DNA of 64,000 nt from Bacteroidota bacterium. Its GTDB lineage: Bacteria; Bacteroidota; Bacteroidia; AKYH767-A; OLB10. The translations under genes were made by a program, and so were the position numbers. Each line of letters opens with the position of its first letter. Positions within the stretch are counted from its first letter, which is position 1. The stretch spans positions 124,001-188,000 of the forward strand of contig JADKJB010000034.1 in the NCBI GenBank assembly GCA_016722525.1, in the 5' to 3' direction. The notes beneath the pieces were generated by a model. The model saw nothing but the letters and a program-made list of their open reading frames with translations, was not told the origin of the DNA and ran no database searches. Shown here piece by piece: positions 45,091-53,258 of this stretch.

Positions 45091-45447
45091 GAGAATTTAT
45101 TTGAAGTTTTTTTTTAAAACCGATTTATTCTACGTTGCCATTTATTGAATTATTTTAATCTTATAAGTTCAAGTTCCAGGTGCAATTTTTGGTGAGAAGA
45201 TTTGATTAGGTGGTTTTATAGTTAAACTTATTTACCAGCCTTTTTATTAGTCAACGATTCACTTTTTTAGTATTTAAATTCTTTGTTTAATCAATTTTTA
45301 ATTGTTTTTTAGAAACTAATACTTTAATCCTATTTATGAGTTCGATACTAATTTGAACGGTTTTTTAATGTAAATTAGTAAAACGCTATTATGTAAATTA
45401 GTTTTCTTAGAAAATAGAATTTAGAAATGAACTAAAAATTTATTGCC
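45091..45447. other. AT-rich leader region with short repeats
   Basis: About 360 bp before the T9SS gene. No RNA gene or open frame of note. It holds two ATGTAAATTAGT copies near its end (45368-45402) and one inverse ACTAATTT copy at 45347-45354. Confidence 0.5.
45368..45402. repeat. Two 12-bp direct repeats upstream of a T9SS gene
   Basis: ATGTAAATTAGT occurs at 45368-45379 and 45391-45402, 23 bp apart (about two helical turns), 46 bp before the start codon. A related inverse copy, ACTAATTT, is at 45347-45354. This may be a regulator site. Confidence 0.4.
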
Positions 45448-47397
45448 ATGAAATTCTTCATTTGTTTTGCTGCATTGTTATTTTTTGGAGGTGATGTTTC
45501 ATTCGCTCAACCCTCTACCTTTTTAAAAATGTATAACAAAGGGAACAGTGGCTACTCTGTGAGAGAGCTTAATGGCAATACCTATGTTGTTGCAGGAGGA
45601 ACCGATTATTATTACAATTATAATTGGAATCTTATGTCCCCTTTATTATCGACTAATATTCATCTTTTTAAAACAACTTCCAATGGCACGCTTATTTGGG
45701 AAAAGATATTTTCATCATTAAATCACCGAACTATTGCTACATGGATGGAGCCCTGCAATGACGGTGGTTTGATAGTAACAGGTCATATCAACAATGAAAA
45801 TAACTGGCCACCTGACAGCAATGATATAATTCTTATTAAAACAGATGCAAATGGTGCGATATCATGGTCAAAAACATTCGATACAGGAAAAGATGAACTT
45901 GGTTTTTGTGTCAGGCAAACCAATGATAATGGTTATATCATTTCAGGTTTTCACGATGCCGCACCTACCAGCTTAACTGGTACTACGTATGTTCTCCTAA
46001 TCAAAACAGATTCTAACGGTTCCCTACTATGGGAAAAAAAGTACCAAATACCAGTGCGTGATTTGGATACCGCAGAAGGATTGCCGGTTTTGGTAAACCA
46101 AACTGCTGATAATGGATATGTGGTAACCGGAACTACCGCTGCTTCGCATGCTGCAGATGTTTTTGTGTTCAGAACCGATCAAGCAGGAAATTTACTTTGG
46201 GCAAAATCCTATGAGCATGATGCCAGTTTTTTTCGGTTTTCTTTGGGATTGGATATTATGGAGACCCAATTAGGTGATTTAGTCATAGCAGGAGCTATGG
46301 ATAAAAACAGGATTTTGAATCAATTTAATTACCCTTATATTTTACAAATAAGTAGTGTTGGTACTATTATTAATGCTAAAATATTTAGTACAGTCCCGGA
46401 TCAACCTTTTCAAAGTGGGTTTTCATCTGTTGAAGAAACCTCTGACGGAGGCTTTTTCTTTACCGGAATGGGAGGGTATAGTGATTTTGGCAATCAGGCT
46501 CAGTTCTTAAAAACAGATAATTTATTTAATATGCAATGGTCCAGGGTATATACAATGGATGGAATTGCAACCATGGGATCACGATCAGGAAGAAGTACCT
46601 CTGATGGTAGTTATATTTTCACTGGCAAAAGGCAATTTTCAGGAACCGTGTTGATGAAAACTAACAATATGGGATTGTTGCCATGTAAAAATCCAACTGA
46701 TTTGATTGAAATTGTTCCTTCAATTTTTGTTCAGGATCGATTTCCTACTGTGATTACTGGCATTAATTCAACAAATCTCGTTTTGAGTACTTTACTTTCT
46801 GCTGAAGATACATCAACAATTTGTCCTGTAATAGTGTCTTCACTACCTATAGCCTTACTCACATTTACTGCAATAGCAGCTGAAAATAATGCTGTTCAAT
46901 TAAATTGGCAAACAGCTTCTGAAATAAATAGCAATCACTTTGTTATTCAAAAAAGTTTTGATGGAATTAAATATCAAGACCTTGGAATTGTGAAAGCAGC
47001 AGGTACCACAACATTCGTTCAAAACTATTCATTCATTGATGAAAATTATTCACCCACAGAGTTTATTTACTATAGGTTAAAGGAAATTGATTTTAATGGA
47101 GAGCAAACCCTTTCAAAGGTGGTTCTTTTTCATAACTCAGAAATGTCATTCACTCTAATCAATACAAGTGTTGATTATTCATCGCAAGTTATTAGTATAT
47201 TTTTTAGCTCCGGTTATTCCGGTACAATCAGCTACTATTTAACTGATATGCTTGGTCAGGTCATTTTTAAGGGAACCCAACCTGTTGAAAAGGTTAAAAA
47301 CGTTATCGAAATAGATGCCCATGATATGCCAAAAGGGGCCTATTTTTTTACGTTGAATAATGAGTCAAATAGTGAAAGCGGAAAGATTTTTTATTGA
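45448..47397 (+). CDS. T9SS-secreted repeat protein with C-terminal sorting domain
   Basis: 649 residues. Signal peptide (KFFICFAALLFFGGDVSFAQ) and then several copies of a 50-60 residue repeat with the pattern T-D-x-x-G-x-x-x-W-x-K, followed by D-G-G-x-x-x-x-G (for example KTDANGAISWSKTF, TNDNGYIISG, RTDQAGNLLWAKS), typical of beta-propeller-like blades in Bacteroidota secreted proteins. After residue 460 comes a domain with LTFTAIAAENNAVQLNW, known from T9SS proteins, and the last 80 residues end in a type A sorting tail (LTDMLGQVIFKG, MPKGAYFFTLN). It should be secreted and attached to the cell surface. No partner is evident. Confidence 0.82.
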   Translation: MKFFICFAALLFFGGDVSFAQPSTFLKMYNKGNSGYSVRELNGNTYVVAGGTDYYYNYNWNLMSPLLSTNIHLFKTTSNGTLIWEKIFSSLNHRTIATWMEPCNDGGLIVTGHINNENNWPPDSNDIILIKTDANGAISWSKTFDTGKDELGFCVRQTNDNGYIISGFHDAAPTSLTGTTYVLLIKTDSNGSLLWEKKYQIPVRDLDTAEGLPVLVNQTADNGYVVTGTTAASHAADVFVFRTDQAGNLLWAKSYEHDASFFRFSLGLDIMETQLGDLVIAGAMDKNRILNQFNYPYILQISSVGTIINAKIFSTVPDQPFQSGFSSVEETSDGGFFFTGMGGYSDFGNQAQFLKTDNLFNMQWSRVYTMDGIATMGSRSGRSTSDGSYIFTGKRQFSGTVLMKTNNMGLLPCKNPTDLIEIVPSIFVQDRFPTVITGINSTNLVLSTLLSAEDTSTICPVIVSSLPIALLTFTAIAAENNAVQLNWQTASEINSNHFVIQKSFDGIKYQDLGIVKAAGTTTFVQNYSFIDENYSPTEFIYYRLKEIDFNGEQTLSKVVLFHNSEMSFTLINTSVDYSSQVISIFFSSGYSGTISYYLTDMLGQVIFKGTQPVEKVKNVIEIDAHDMPKGAYFFTLNNESNSESGKIFY

Positions 47398-47466
47398 TTG
47401 GACTCTTTTATTTACCTAAAAATCAATATATTGTTAATTTCACTCTGATTTTTCAGCAAAAAACCT

Positions 47467-47474
47467 TAATTTTG
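47467..47474 (+). promoter_or_regulatory. -7 promoter element for tig-clpP-clpX
   Basis: TAATTTTG matches TAnnTTTG exactly, 127 bp before the tig start. The -33 element is unclear. The long leader may carry regulation. Confidence 0.35.
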
Positions 47475-47601
47475 CATTCTTAGTTTCCCCTTTGATCCAA
47501 TTTTTGTTGAGCAGATAAACAGAATCAATTACTTTCTCAAAAATAGGGGCAACCTGTAACTTCCGATAACCTAAAATTATTTAAATACCAGCTGTTAAAA
47601 A

Positions 47602-48969
47602 ATGAACATTTCAAGAGAAGAGATCGGAACCTTAAACGAAGTCTTAAAAATCAAACTAATTCCTGAAGATTATCTTCCTAAGTTTGAAACCGAGTTGAAG
47701 AAGTTTCAGAAAACCATGAACCTTCCCGGGTTCCGTCCAGGTCATGTACCTGTAGGTTTGATTAAGAAAAAATATGGGAAAGCTATTTTGATTGATGAGC
47801 TCAATAAAATGGTATCCGGTACCTTAGAAAATTATATCAATGAGCAAAAGCTAGATATACTGGGCAGTCCTATTCCACAGCCGTCTGATGATTTAATAAA
47901 CAATTGGGATGAACCAGGTAATTTCGAATTCAATTTTGAAATAGGTCTGGCTCCTGAAATTAGTCTTACTCTTCCACCATCGAAAACTTTCGATCAGTAT
48001 GAAATAATTGTTGACGATGAAAAGGTAAATCAGTATGTGGATGATATTCGCAGGAAATATGGGAAATTTTCAAATCCTGAAACATCAGATGCCGATACTA
48101 TTTTTTATGGAGATTTTGCAGAACTGGATGCAGAAGGAAATGCTAAAGCTGAAGGAATTATCAGCAGGTCTACCTTATCTGTTGCATCACTAAAAGATGC
48201 AACCATTCAGAAAGAATTTATTGGGAGGAAAAAAGGGGATGTAGTGAAGATTAATCTGGTTAAAGCTTTTAATGGCGACATGGATGAAATCGCACACATG
48301 CTTAATCAACCTGTTGAAAAAATCCAGAACAATACTTCAGATTTTAATTTCACTATCGATACTGTTAACCAAGTGGAGTTGGCGGATATGAATCAGGAGT
48401 TTTTTGATAAAATATATGGCGCTGGTCTGGTAAGTTCTGTAGATGAGTTTCGTGAAAGAGTAAGAACAGAAATTGCTGGTGTTTATGTTCAGGATACAGA
48501 TATGAAGCTTAAACATGATGTTGAAGATCATTTGCTGGATGAAATGGGACTTCAACTTCCAGACAACTTTCTTCGCAAATGGTTGCAAACAGCGGTGGAA
48601 CAGCCTATGACAGAAGAACAGGTTGAAAAAGAGTATAATGGATATTCCCGTGGTATGAAATTGCGTCTCATCGAAAATCGGGTTTTCCGTGATCAGAATA
48701 TGCAAATTTCTCAAGATGAAATTCGTGATATGGCAAGACAATACATCATGCACCAGTTTTCGGGTTATGCTTCCGCATTAACCGATGATATTATGGATAG
48801 CCTCATTAAACGATACCTTGAAAAACGGGAGTCTGTGGAACGAATTATTGAAACTCTTTCTGACAGAAAAGTGTTTAACTATCTAAAATCAGTGATTAAG
48901 ACCAATACAAACAAGGTTACTTACGATGAATTCCTGAAAATTGCCAAAAATCATCAACATAAACATTGA
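47602..48969 (+). CDS. tig: Trigger factor
   Basis: 455 residues, ribosome-bound chaperone that meets nascent chains at the exit tunnel. The ribosome-binding signature appears as PGFRPGHVPVGLIKKKYG (about residues 41-58). A weak FKBP-like middle domain (about 150-250) lacks clear catalytic residues, as is usual in this phylum, and a helical C-terminal domain follows. It starts the conserved tig-clpP-clpX operon, with 63 bp to clpP. Confidence 0.94.
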   Translation: MNISREEIGTLNEVLKIKLIPEDYLPKFETELKKFQKTMNLPGFRPGHVPVGLIKKKYGKAILIDELNKMVSGTLENYINEQKLDILGSPIPQPSDDLINNWDEPGNFEFNFEIGLAPEISLTLPPSKTFDQYEIIVDDEKVNQYVDDIRRKYGKFSNPETSDADTIFYGDFAELDAEGNAKAEGIISRSTLSVASLKDATIQKEFIGRKKGDVVKINLVKAFNGDMDEIAHMLNQPVEKIQNNTSDFNFTIDTVNQVELADMNQEFFDKIYGAGLVSSVDEFRERVRTEIAGVYVQDTDMKLKHDVEDHLLDEMGLQLPDNFLRKWLQTAVEQPMTEEQVEKEYNGYSRGMKLRLIENRVFRDQNMQISQDEIRDMARQYIMHQFSGYASALTDDIMDSLIKRYLEKRESVERIIETLSDRKVFNYLKSVIKTNTNKVTYDEFLKIAKNHQHKH

Positions 48970-49032
48970 TTCATTTTATATTTAAAGGAAATTCACCAAT
49001 TTTACATACCCAATTTTAAACATAAACCAACT

Positions 49033-49725
49033 ATGGATTACGGAAGAGAATTTGAAAAATATGCAGTAAAGCATCGTGGACTGAATAGTATGCATGTAGG
49101 TTCTTACATAAATTCAATCAACGCAAACTACATTTCCCCTACAATTATTGAAGAACGGCAGTTAAATGTTGCAACTATGGACGTTTTTTCACGTCTTATG
49201 ATGGATCGAATCATCTTTATGGGAGTACCAATTAATGACTATGTAGCAAATATTATTCAAGCACAGCTGTTGTTTCTAGAATCAGCAGACTCCAAACGTG
49301 ATATTCAAATTTATGTAAATAGCCCGGGTGGCAGTGTTTATGCGGGTCTAGGTATTTACGATACCATGCAATATATTGGACCAGATGTGGCCACTATTTG
49401 TACCGGTATGGCTGCATCAATGGCAGCGGTGTTGATGTGTGCGGGCACTAAGGGAAAACGTACAGCATTGAAGCATGCACGAATAATGATTCACCAGCCT
49501 ATGGGCGGTGCAGAAGGACAAGCTTCTGATATTGAAATAACAGCACGCGAAATTCAAAAATTGAAAAAGGAACTTTATGAAATCATAGCCATGCATTCCG
49601 GTAAATCTTATGATGATGTTTGGAAAGATTCTGATCGTGATTATTGGATGACTGCAGAAGAATCAAAAGCTTATGGTATGATTGACGAAGTTCTGATTCG
49701 TAATAAAAATACAACTGGTAAATAA
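49033..49725 (+). CDS. clpP: ATP-dependent Clp protease proteolytic subunit
   Basis: 230 residues. Serine peptidase that forms a double heptamer capped by ClpX. The nucleophile lies in GMAASMAAVLM, the His in RIMIHQPMGG, and the Asp later in the chain near the conserved DRDYWMTAEESKAYGMID end. The N-terminal 25 residues are longer than in E. coli and may be a propeptide. It lies between tig and clpX. Confidence 0.97.
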   Translation: MDYGREFEKYAVKHRGLNSMHVGSYINSINANYISPTIIEERQLNVATMDVFSRLMMDRIIFMGVPINDYVANIIQAQLLFLESADSKRDIQIYVNSPGGSVYAGLGIYDTMQYIGPDVATICTGMAASMAAVLMCAGTKGKRTALKHARIMIHQPMGGAEGQASDIEITAREIQKLKKELYEIIAMHSGKSYDDVWKDSDRDYWMTAEESKAYGMIDEVLIRNKNTTGK

Positions 49726-49737
49726 TAAAACATTCTT

Positions 49738-50976
49738 TTGAAAAATAATAAAGAAATAAAATGCTCTTTTTGTGGACGCGATAAAAGCGCCACCAACGTA
49801 CTTATTGCCGGTATGTCAGGTCATATTTGCGACCAGTGTATTGCGCAGGCGCAGCAAATTGTGAATGAAGAATCTTCTGAAAAACTGAAAAGTTCAATTA
49901 CTTCCAGTCTGCAACTGCTAAAACCAATTGAAATCAAAGAATTCCTTGATCAGTATGTGATAGGCCAGAATGATGCAAAAAAAGTAATTTCTGTTGCAGT
50001 ATACAATCATTACAAAAGACTTATTTATAGAACTCGTCAAAAGGAAGATGTTGAAATTGACAAGTCGAATATCATTTTAGTAGGTGAAACAGGAACTGGT
50101 AAAACATTATTGGCAAGAAGTATTGCCCGTTTGCTCAAAGTTCCTTTTTGCATTGCCGATGCTACGGTTCTAACGGAAGCGGGCTATGTGGGAGAGGATG
50201 TTGAAAGTGTTCTGACCCGTTTGTTGCAGGCTGCCGATTATGATGTTACAGCTGCTGAAAGAGGCATTGTTTACATCGATGAAATCGATAAAATAGCGAG
50301 AAAGTCTGATAATCCTTCAATTACAAGAGATGTATCCGGAGAGGGTGTGCAACAAGGTTTGCTAAAGATGCTTGAAAATACAATTGTGAATGTTCCACCT
50401 CAGGGTGGAAGAAAGCATCCGGAACAAAAAATGATTGCTGTTAATACACAGAACATTTTATTTATTTGTGGTGGTGCATTTGATGGTATAGAAAAAATTA
50501 TTGCCCGTCGAATGCAAACATCCGCAATTGGTTTCTCTACTGGAAATGATATGGCTGAAATTGATAAGAGTAATCTCATGCAATACATTTCACCTCTTGA
50601 TTTAAAAACATTTGGACTTATCCCTGAATTGATAGGGCGTTTGCCTGTGGTAACTCATCTCCTTCCTCTTGATAGAGCTACATTGAAATTGATTCTTACT
50701 GAACCGAAAAATGCTTTAATGCGTCAGTATGAAAAGCTGTTTGAAATGGAGAATGTAAAAATAAAGTTTGATGAAGATGTGATCGACTTTATAGTTGATA
50801 AGGCTGTTGAATTTAAATTAGGAGCCCGTGGATTAAGATCAATTTGTGAAGCAATTATGCTTGATCTGATGTTTGAAACTCCTACTTCCGGCAAGGAAAG
50901 CACCATTAAAGTCACGTTGAAGTATGCTATGGAAAAGGTTAATAAATCCACTATTAGCAAATTGAAAGTAGCTTAG
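49738..50976 (+). CDS. clpX: ATP-dependent Clp protease ATP-binding subunit ClpX
   Basis: 412 residues. The N-terminal zinc domain has two CxxC pairs ([10 protein letters not shown] and CDQC). AAA+ motifs are [12 protein letters not shown] (Walker A), [10 protein letters not shown] (Walker B) and the GYVGEDVE pore loop, followed by the sensor region [10 protein letters not shown]. It unfolds substrates and feeds ClpP. The start is a TTG at 49738, 12 bp after clpP; no ATG occurs near it in frame. A strong terminator ends the operon. Confidence 0.96.
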   Translation: MKNNKEIKCSFCGRDKSATNVLIAGMSGHICDQCIAQAQQIVNEESSEKLKSSITSSLQLLKPIEIKEFLDQYVIGQNDAKKVISVAVYNHYKRLIYRTRQKEDVEIDKSNIILVGETGTGKTLLARSIARLLKVPFCIADATVLTEAGYVGEDVESVLTRLLQAADYDVTAAERGIVYIDEIDKIARKSDNPSITRDVSGEGVQQGLLKMLENTIVNVPPQGGRKHPEQKMIAVNTQNILFICGGAFDGIEKIIARRMQTSAIGFSTGNDMAEIDKSNLMQYISPLDLKTFGLIPELIGRLPVVTHLLPLDRATLKLILTEPKNALMRQYEKLFEMENVKIKFDEDVIDFIVDKAVEFKLGARGLRSICEAIMLDLMFETPTSGKESTIKVTLKYAMEKVNKSTISKLKVA

Positions 50977-50991
50977 AATTATTTTTTTAAT

Positions 50992-51040
50992 ACTGCTAAA
51001 TTGGATAGATATATAAAAATTCAATTTAGCAGTTTTTTTT
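50992..51040 (+). terminator. Terminator of the tig-clpP-clpX operon
   Basis: ACTGCTAAATTG (50992-51003) pairs perfectly with CAATTTAGCAGT (51022-51033), followed by a run of 8 T (51033-51040). The loop is 18 nt, AT-rich. On the opposite strand no T-run follows, so it serves the plus strand only; its 3' end touches the folA stop. Confidence 0.85.
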
Positions 51041-51530
51041 AGGTTACTTTTCTGATGTAATTTATAAAAGAATAGGGCCATTTATTTTTTTCATCTGCTG
51101 GATGATATTCTGAGGAAATTTCTTGCCAATCCTTTGTAGCTATTTCCGGAAAGTGCGTGTCACCAGTAAAAGCATGATGAATTTGTGTAATGTATAAATG
51201 AGTAGCCAGAGGAAGTGTACATTCAAAAATTTGAGCACCGCCAATTACAAAAACTTCCTTTTCTCCTATGCATTTGTTTAGCGCCTCTTCTAAAGTATTT
51301 ACTACCAAACAGCCTTCTATTGAAAAGTTAACTTGTCGTGTAATAATTATTGATACCCTTCCCGGCAAAGGTTTTCCTATTGAATCATAAGTTTTTCTTC
51401 CCATAATCATATGATGCCCGAAAGTAATATTTTTGAAGTGCTTCAAATCAGCCGGAAGATGCCAAGGCAAAGCGTTGTTGTTACCAATTAAATTATTTTC
51501 ATCAAAAGCAACAATCAAAGAAATTTTCAT
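51039..51530 (-). CDS. folA: Dihydrofolate reductase
   Basis: 163 residues from the ATG at 51530; an in-frame start at 51590 would add 20 residues with no family match. NADPH-dependent reduction of dihydrofolate to tetrahydrofolate. ISLIVAFDENNLIGNNNALPWHLPAD carries the typical first strand and the W-x-LP-x-D active-site motif with the catalytic Asp; IMGRKTYDSIGKPLPGR is the NADPH-binding loop, and FVIGGAQIF a further cofactor segment. It follows thyA after 80 bp; ThyA produces the dihydrofolate that this enzyme recycles. Confidence 0.95.
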   Translation of the reverse strand: MKISLIVAFDENNLIGNNNALPWHLPADLKHFKNITFGHHMIMGRKTYDSIGKPLPGRVSIIITRQVNFSIEGCLVVNTLEEALNKCIGEKEVFVIGGAQIFECTLPLATHLYITQIHHAFTGDTHFPEIATKDWQEISSEYHPADEKNKWPYSFINYIRKVT

Positions 51531-51609
51531 GATACATTTTAACTTAAAACCATTCTTGTAAAAAGCAACGAATTGGTCATTTTCATTCATGCTCTTTTAA
51601 TAAAAATTA

Positions 51610-52403
51610 TTAAACGGCAACAGTTGCTTTTATGGCGGGATGAGGATCATAGTTGGAAAGGAAAAAATCTTCAAATTTAAATTCGAAAATATTTTTTATG
51701 AGTGGGTTAATTCGCATTGTAGGTAACGTTTTACATTCACGACTGAGCTGTAGGTTTACCTGATCAAAATGATTACTATAAATATGAGCATCTCCAAAAG
51801 TGTGAATAAATTCACCTGGCTTTAAGTTGCAAACCTGAGCTACCATCATAGTTAATAATGCATACGATGCAATATTGAATGGTACTCCAAGAAAAAGATC
51901 GGCACTTCTTTGATAAAGTTGACAAGATAATTTTCCATCGGCAACGTAAAATTGAAAAAGAATATGACAAGGAGGCAGTGCCATTTGTTCAATGAAGCCG
52001 ACATTCCAGGCATTCACCATTAATCTCCGAGAATCCGGGTTTTTTTAATTTGATCGATTAAGAGGCTGATTTGGTCAATGTGTTTGCCATCAATAGTTGG
52101 CCATGATCGCCATTGGTAGCCATAAACAGGACCAAGATTTCCATCCTGGTCGGCCCATTCATTCCAAATTGAAACACCGTTGTCGGTGAGGTATTTAATA
52201 TTTGTATCGCCTTTAAGAAACCATAATAATTCGTGTATGATGGATTTAACGTGTACCTTTTTGGTTGTTACCAAAGGAAAACCTTCAGCAAGATCGAATC
52301 TCATCTGGTAACCGAAAACACTTTTAGTGCCAGTGCCCGTACGGTCACTTTTTGCAGCACCGTTGTCCATGACATGTCTCAGAAGTTCTTGGTATTGTTT
52401 CAT
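51610..52403 (-). CDS. thyA: Thymidylate synthase, frame broken once
   Basis: Methylates dUMP to dTMP with methylene-tetrahydrofolate. The first piece (52403-52020) has [20 protein letters not shown] and [20 protein letters not shown]; the second (52020-51610) has [12 protein letters not shown], holding the catalytic Cys, and [14 protein letters not shown] dUMP contacts ([16 protein letters not shown]). The break is at the A7 run (plus-strand T7, 52040-52046): one more A gives [15 protein letters not shown] in register. The repaired protein has 264 residues, the same as E. coli ThyA. Likely sequence error, as folA downstream is intact. Confidence 0.95.
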
Positions 52404-52425
52404 TAGTAGTAGGAGTTGAATAGTG

Positions 52426-52433
52426 CAAAATTA
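52426..52433 (-). promoter_or_regulatory. -7 promoter element for thyA-folA
   Basis: The minus strand reads TAATTTTG (TAnnTTTG) 23 bp before the thyA start, in the right place for a promoter of the thyA-folA pair. The -33 element is weak. Confidence 0.45.
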
Positions 52434-52480
52434 CCCATTTTAGAAACTCTCCAGAGTGAATTTCAAAACAGTTTTCAACT

Positions 52481-53167
52481 TTATTTAGGCATTGGTTTAC
52501 TATTTACTTTTTCAAGATTTTTCTTTGCCAGACTAAATTCAGGAGCAGCTTCGATTGCCATTTCAAATGCAGTTTTAGCCAGATCCGTCTTTCCCATTTC
52601 GAGATATACAACCCCCATCAGGTTTTCAGCAGCTGCAAGGTAAGAAACGTTCATGCTTTCTCCTTGTTCAGTAGATATCAATACTTTAGATTTAGAGGCT
52701 TCCGGATGCGCTTTAATTTTGGCTGCAGTTTCCATACACTCGCCAAATCGCTTCATTGAAAATTGCATAGAAGCTACCTGATAACCATTTTCAGGACTTG
52801 CTGTTTCAGCATAAAGTTCTTCAAACAAGGGCAGGGCAATCTTTATTTCGCCAAGGTTTCTATACGAGTAAGCTTTAATTTCTTTGAGTGCATTGGTGGG
52901 CTTGGCTAGTTCACTCGCCTGAATAGCCTGACTGTATGCACCAATGCGGAAGTAAAGATGAGCTAGTGAATCATAAGTGGATGGATTGTCGGGTTGTAGG
53001 GTCAATATCTCAAAAAGAGCAAATTTAGCAACATCTAAATCATTAAAAATTAATGCATTGCGATATATTCCCCAACTGGTTGCCGTATCCGATAAAGACT
53101 TGTTTTTTTGTCCTAAAGCAAAATAAGATAATGGCAGAAATGTGAAGAGGAACAGGATTTTTTTCAT
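52481..53167 (-). CDS. Exported tetratricopeptide-repeat protein
   Basis: 228 residues from the ATG at 53167, which starts a signal peptide (KKILFLFTFLPLSYFALGQ); the upstream TTG at 53206 would add a non-hydrophobic stretch. At least four TPR-like helical pairs follow (for example DSLAHLYFRIGAYSQAIQAS and AENLMGVVYLEMGKTDLAKT). It should be periplasmic and bind other proteins; the partner is unknown. It is divergent from the UvrD-type gene, with 91 bp between them holding promoters for both. Confidence 0.8.
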   Translation of the reverse strand: MKKILFLFTFLPLSYFALGQKNKSLSDTATSWGIYRNALIFNDLDVAKFALFEILTLQPDNPSTYDSLAHLYFRIGAYSQAIQASELAKPTNALKEIKAYSYRNLGEIKIALPLFEELYAETASPENGYQVASMQFSMKRFGECMETAAKIKAHPEASKSKVLISTEQGESMNVSYLAAAENLMGVVYLEMGKTDLAKTAFEMAIEAAPEFSLAKKNLEKVNSKPMPK

Positions 53168-53213
53168 GGTGGATTGTTTAAAAGTTATGAAATGCAAATT
53201 ACCCAAAAAGACT

Positions 53214-53221
53214 TAACTTTG
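53214..53221 (+). promoter_or_regulatory. -7 promoter element for the UvrD-type helicase gene
   Basis: TAACTTTG matches TAnnTTTG exactly, 38 bp before the start codon at 53259. The -33 element is unclear. Confidence 0.45.
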
Positions 53222-53258
53222 ACAAGTCCGATGAAATATAGATTCCTCACACTTTTGA

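Noticed and set aside
51610..52403. thyA as a true pseudogene, with another thymidylate synthase elsewhere
   Set aside because: Only one A is missing, all active-site residues are intact, and folA follows in the same operon; the same type of break hits several other essential genes.
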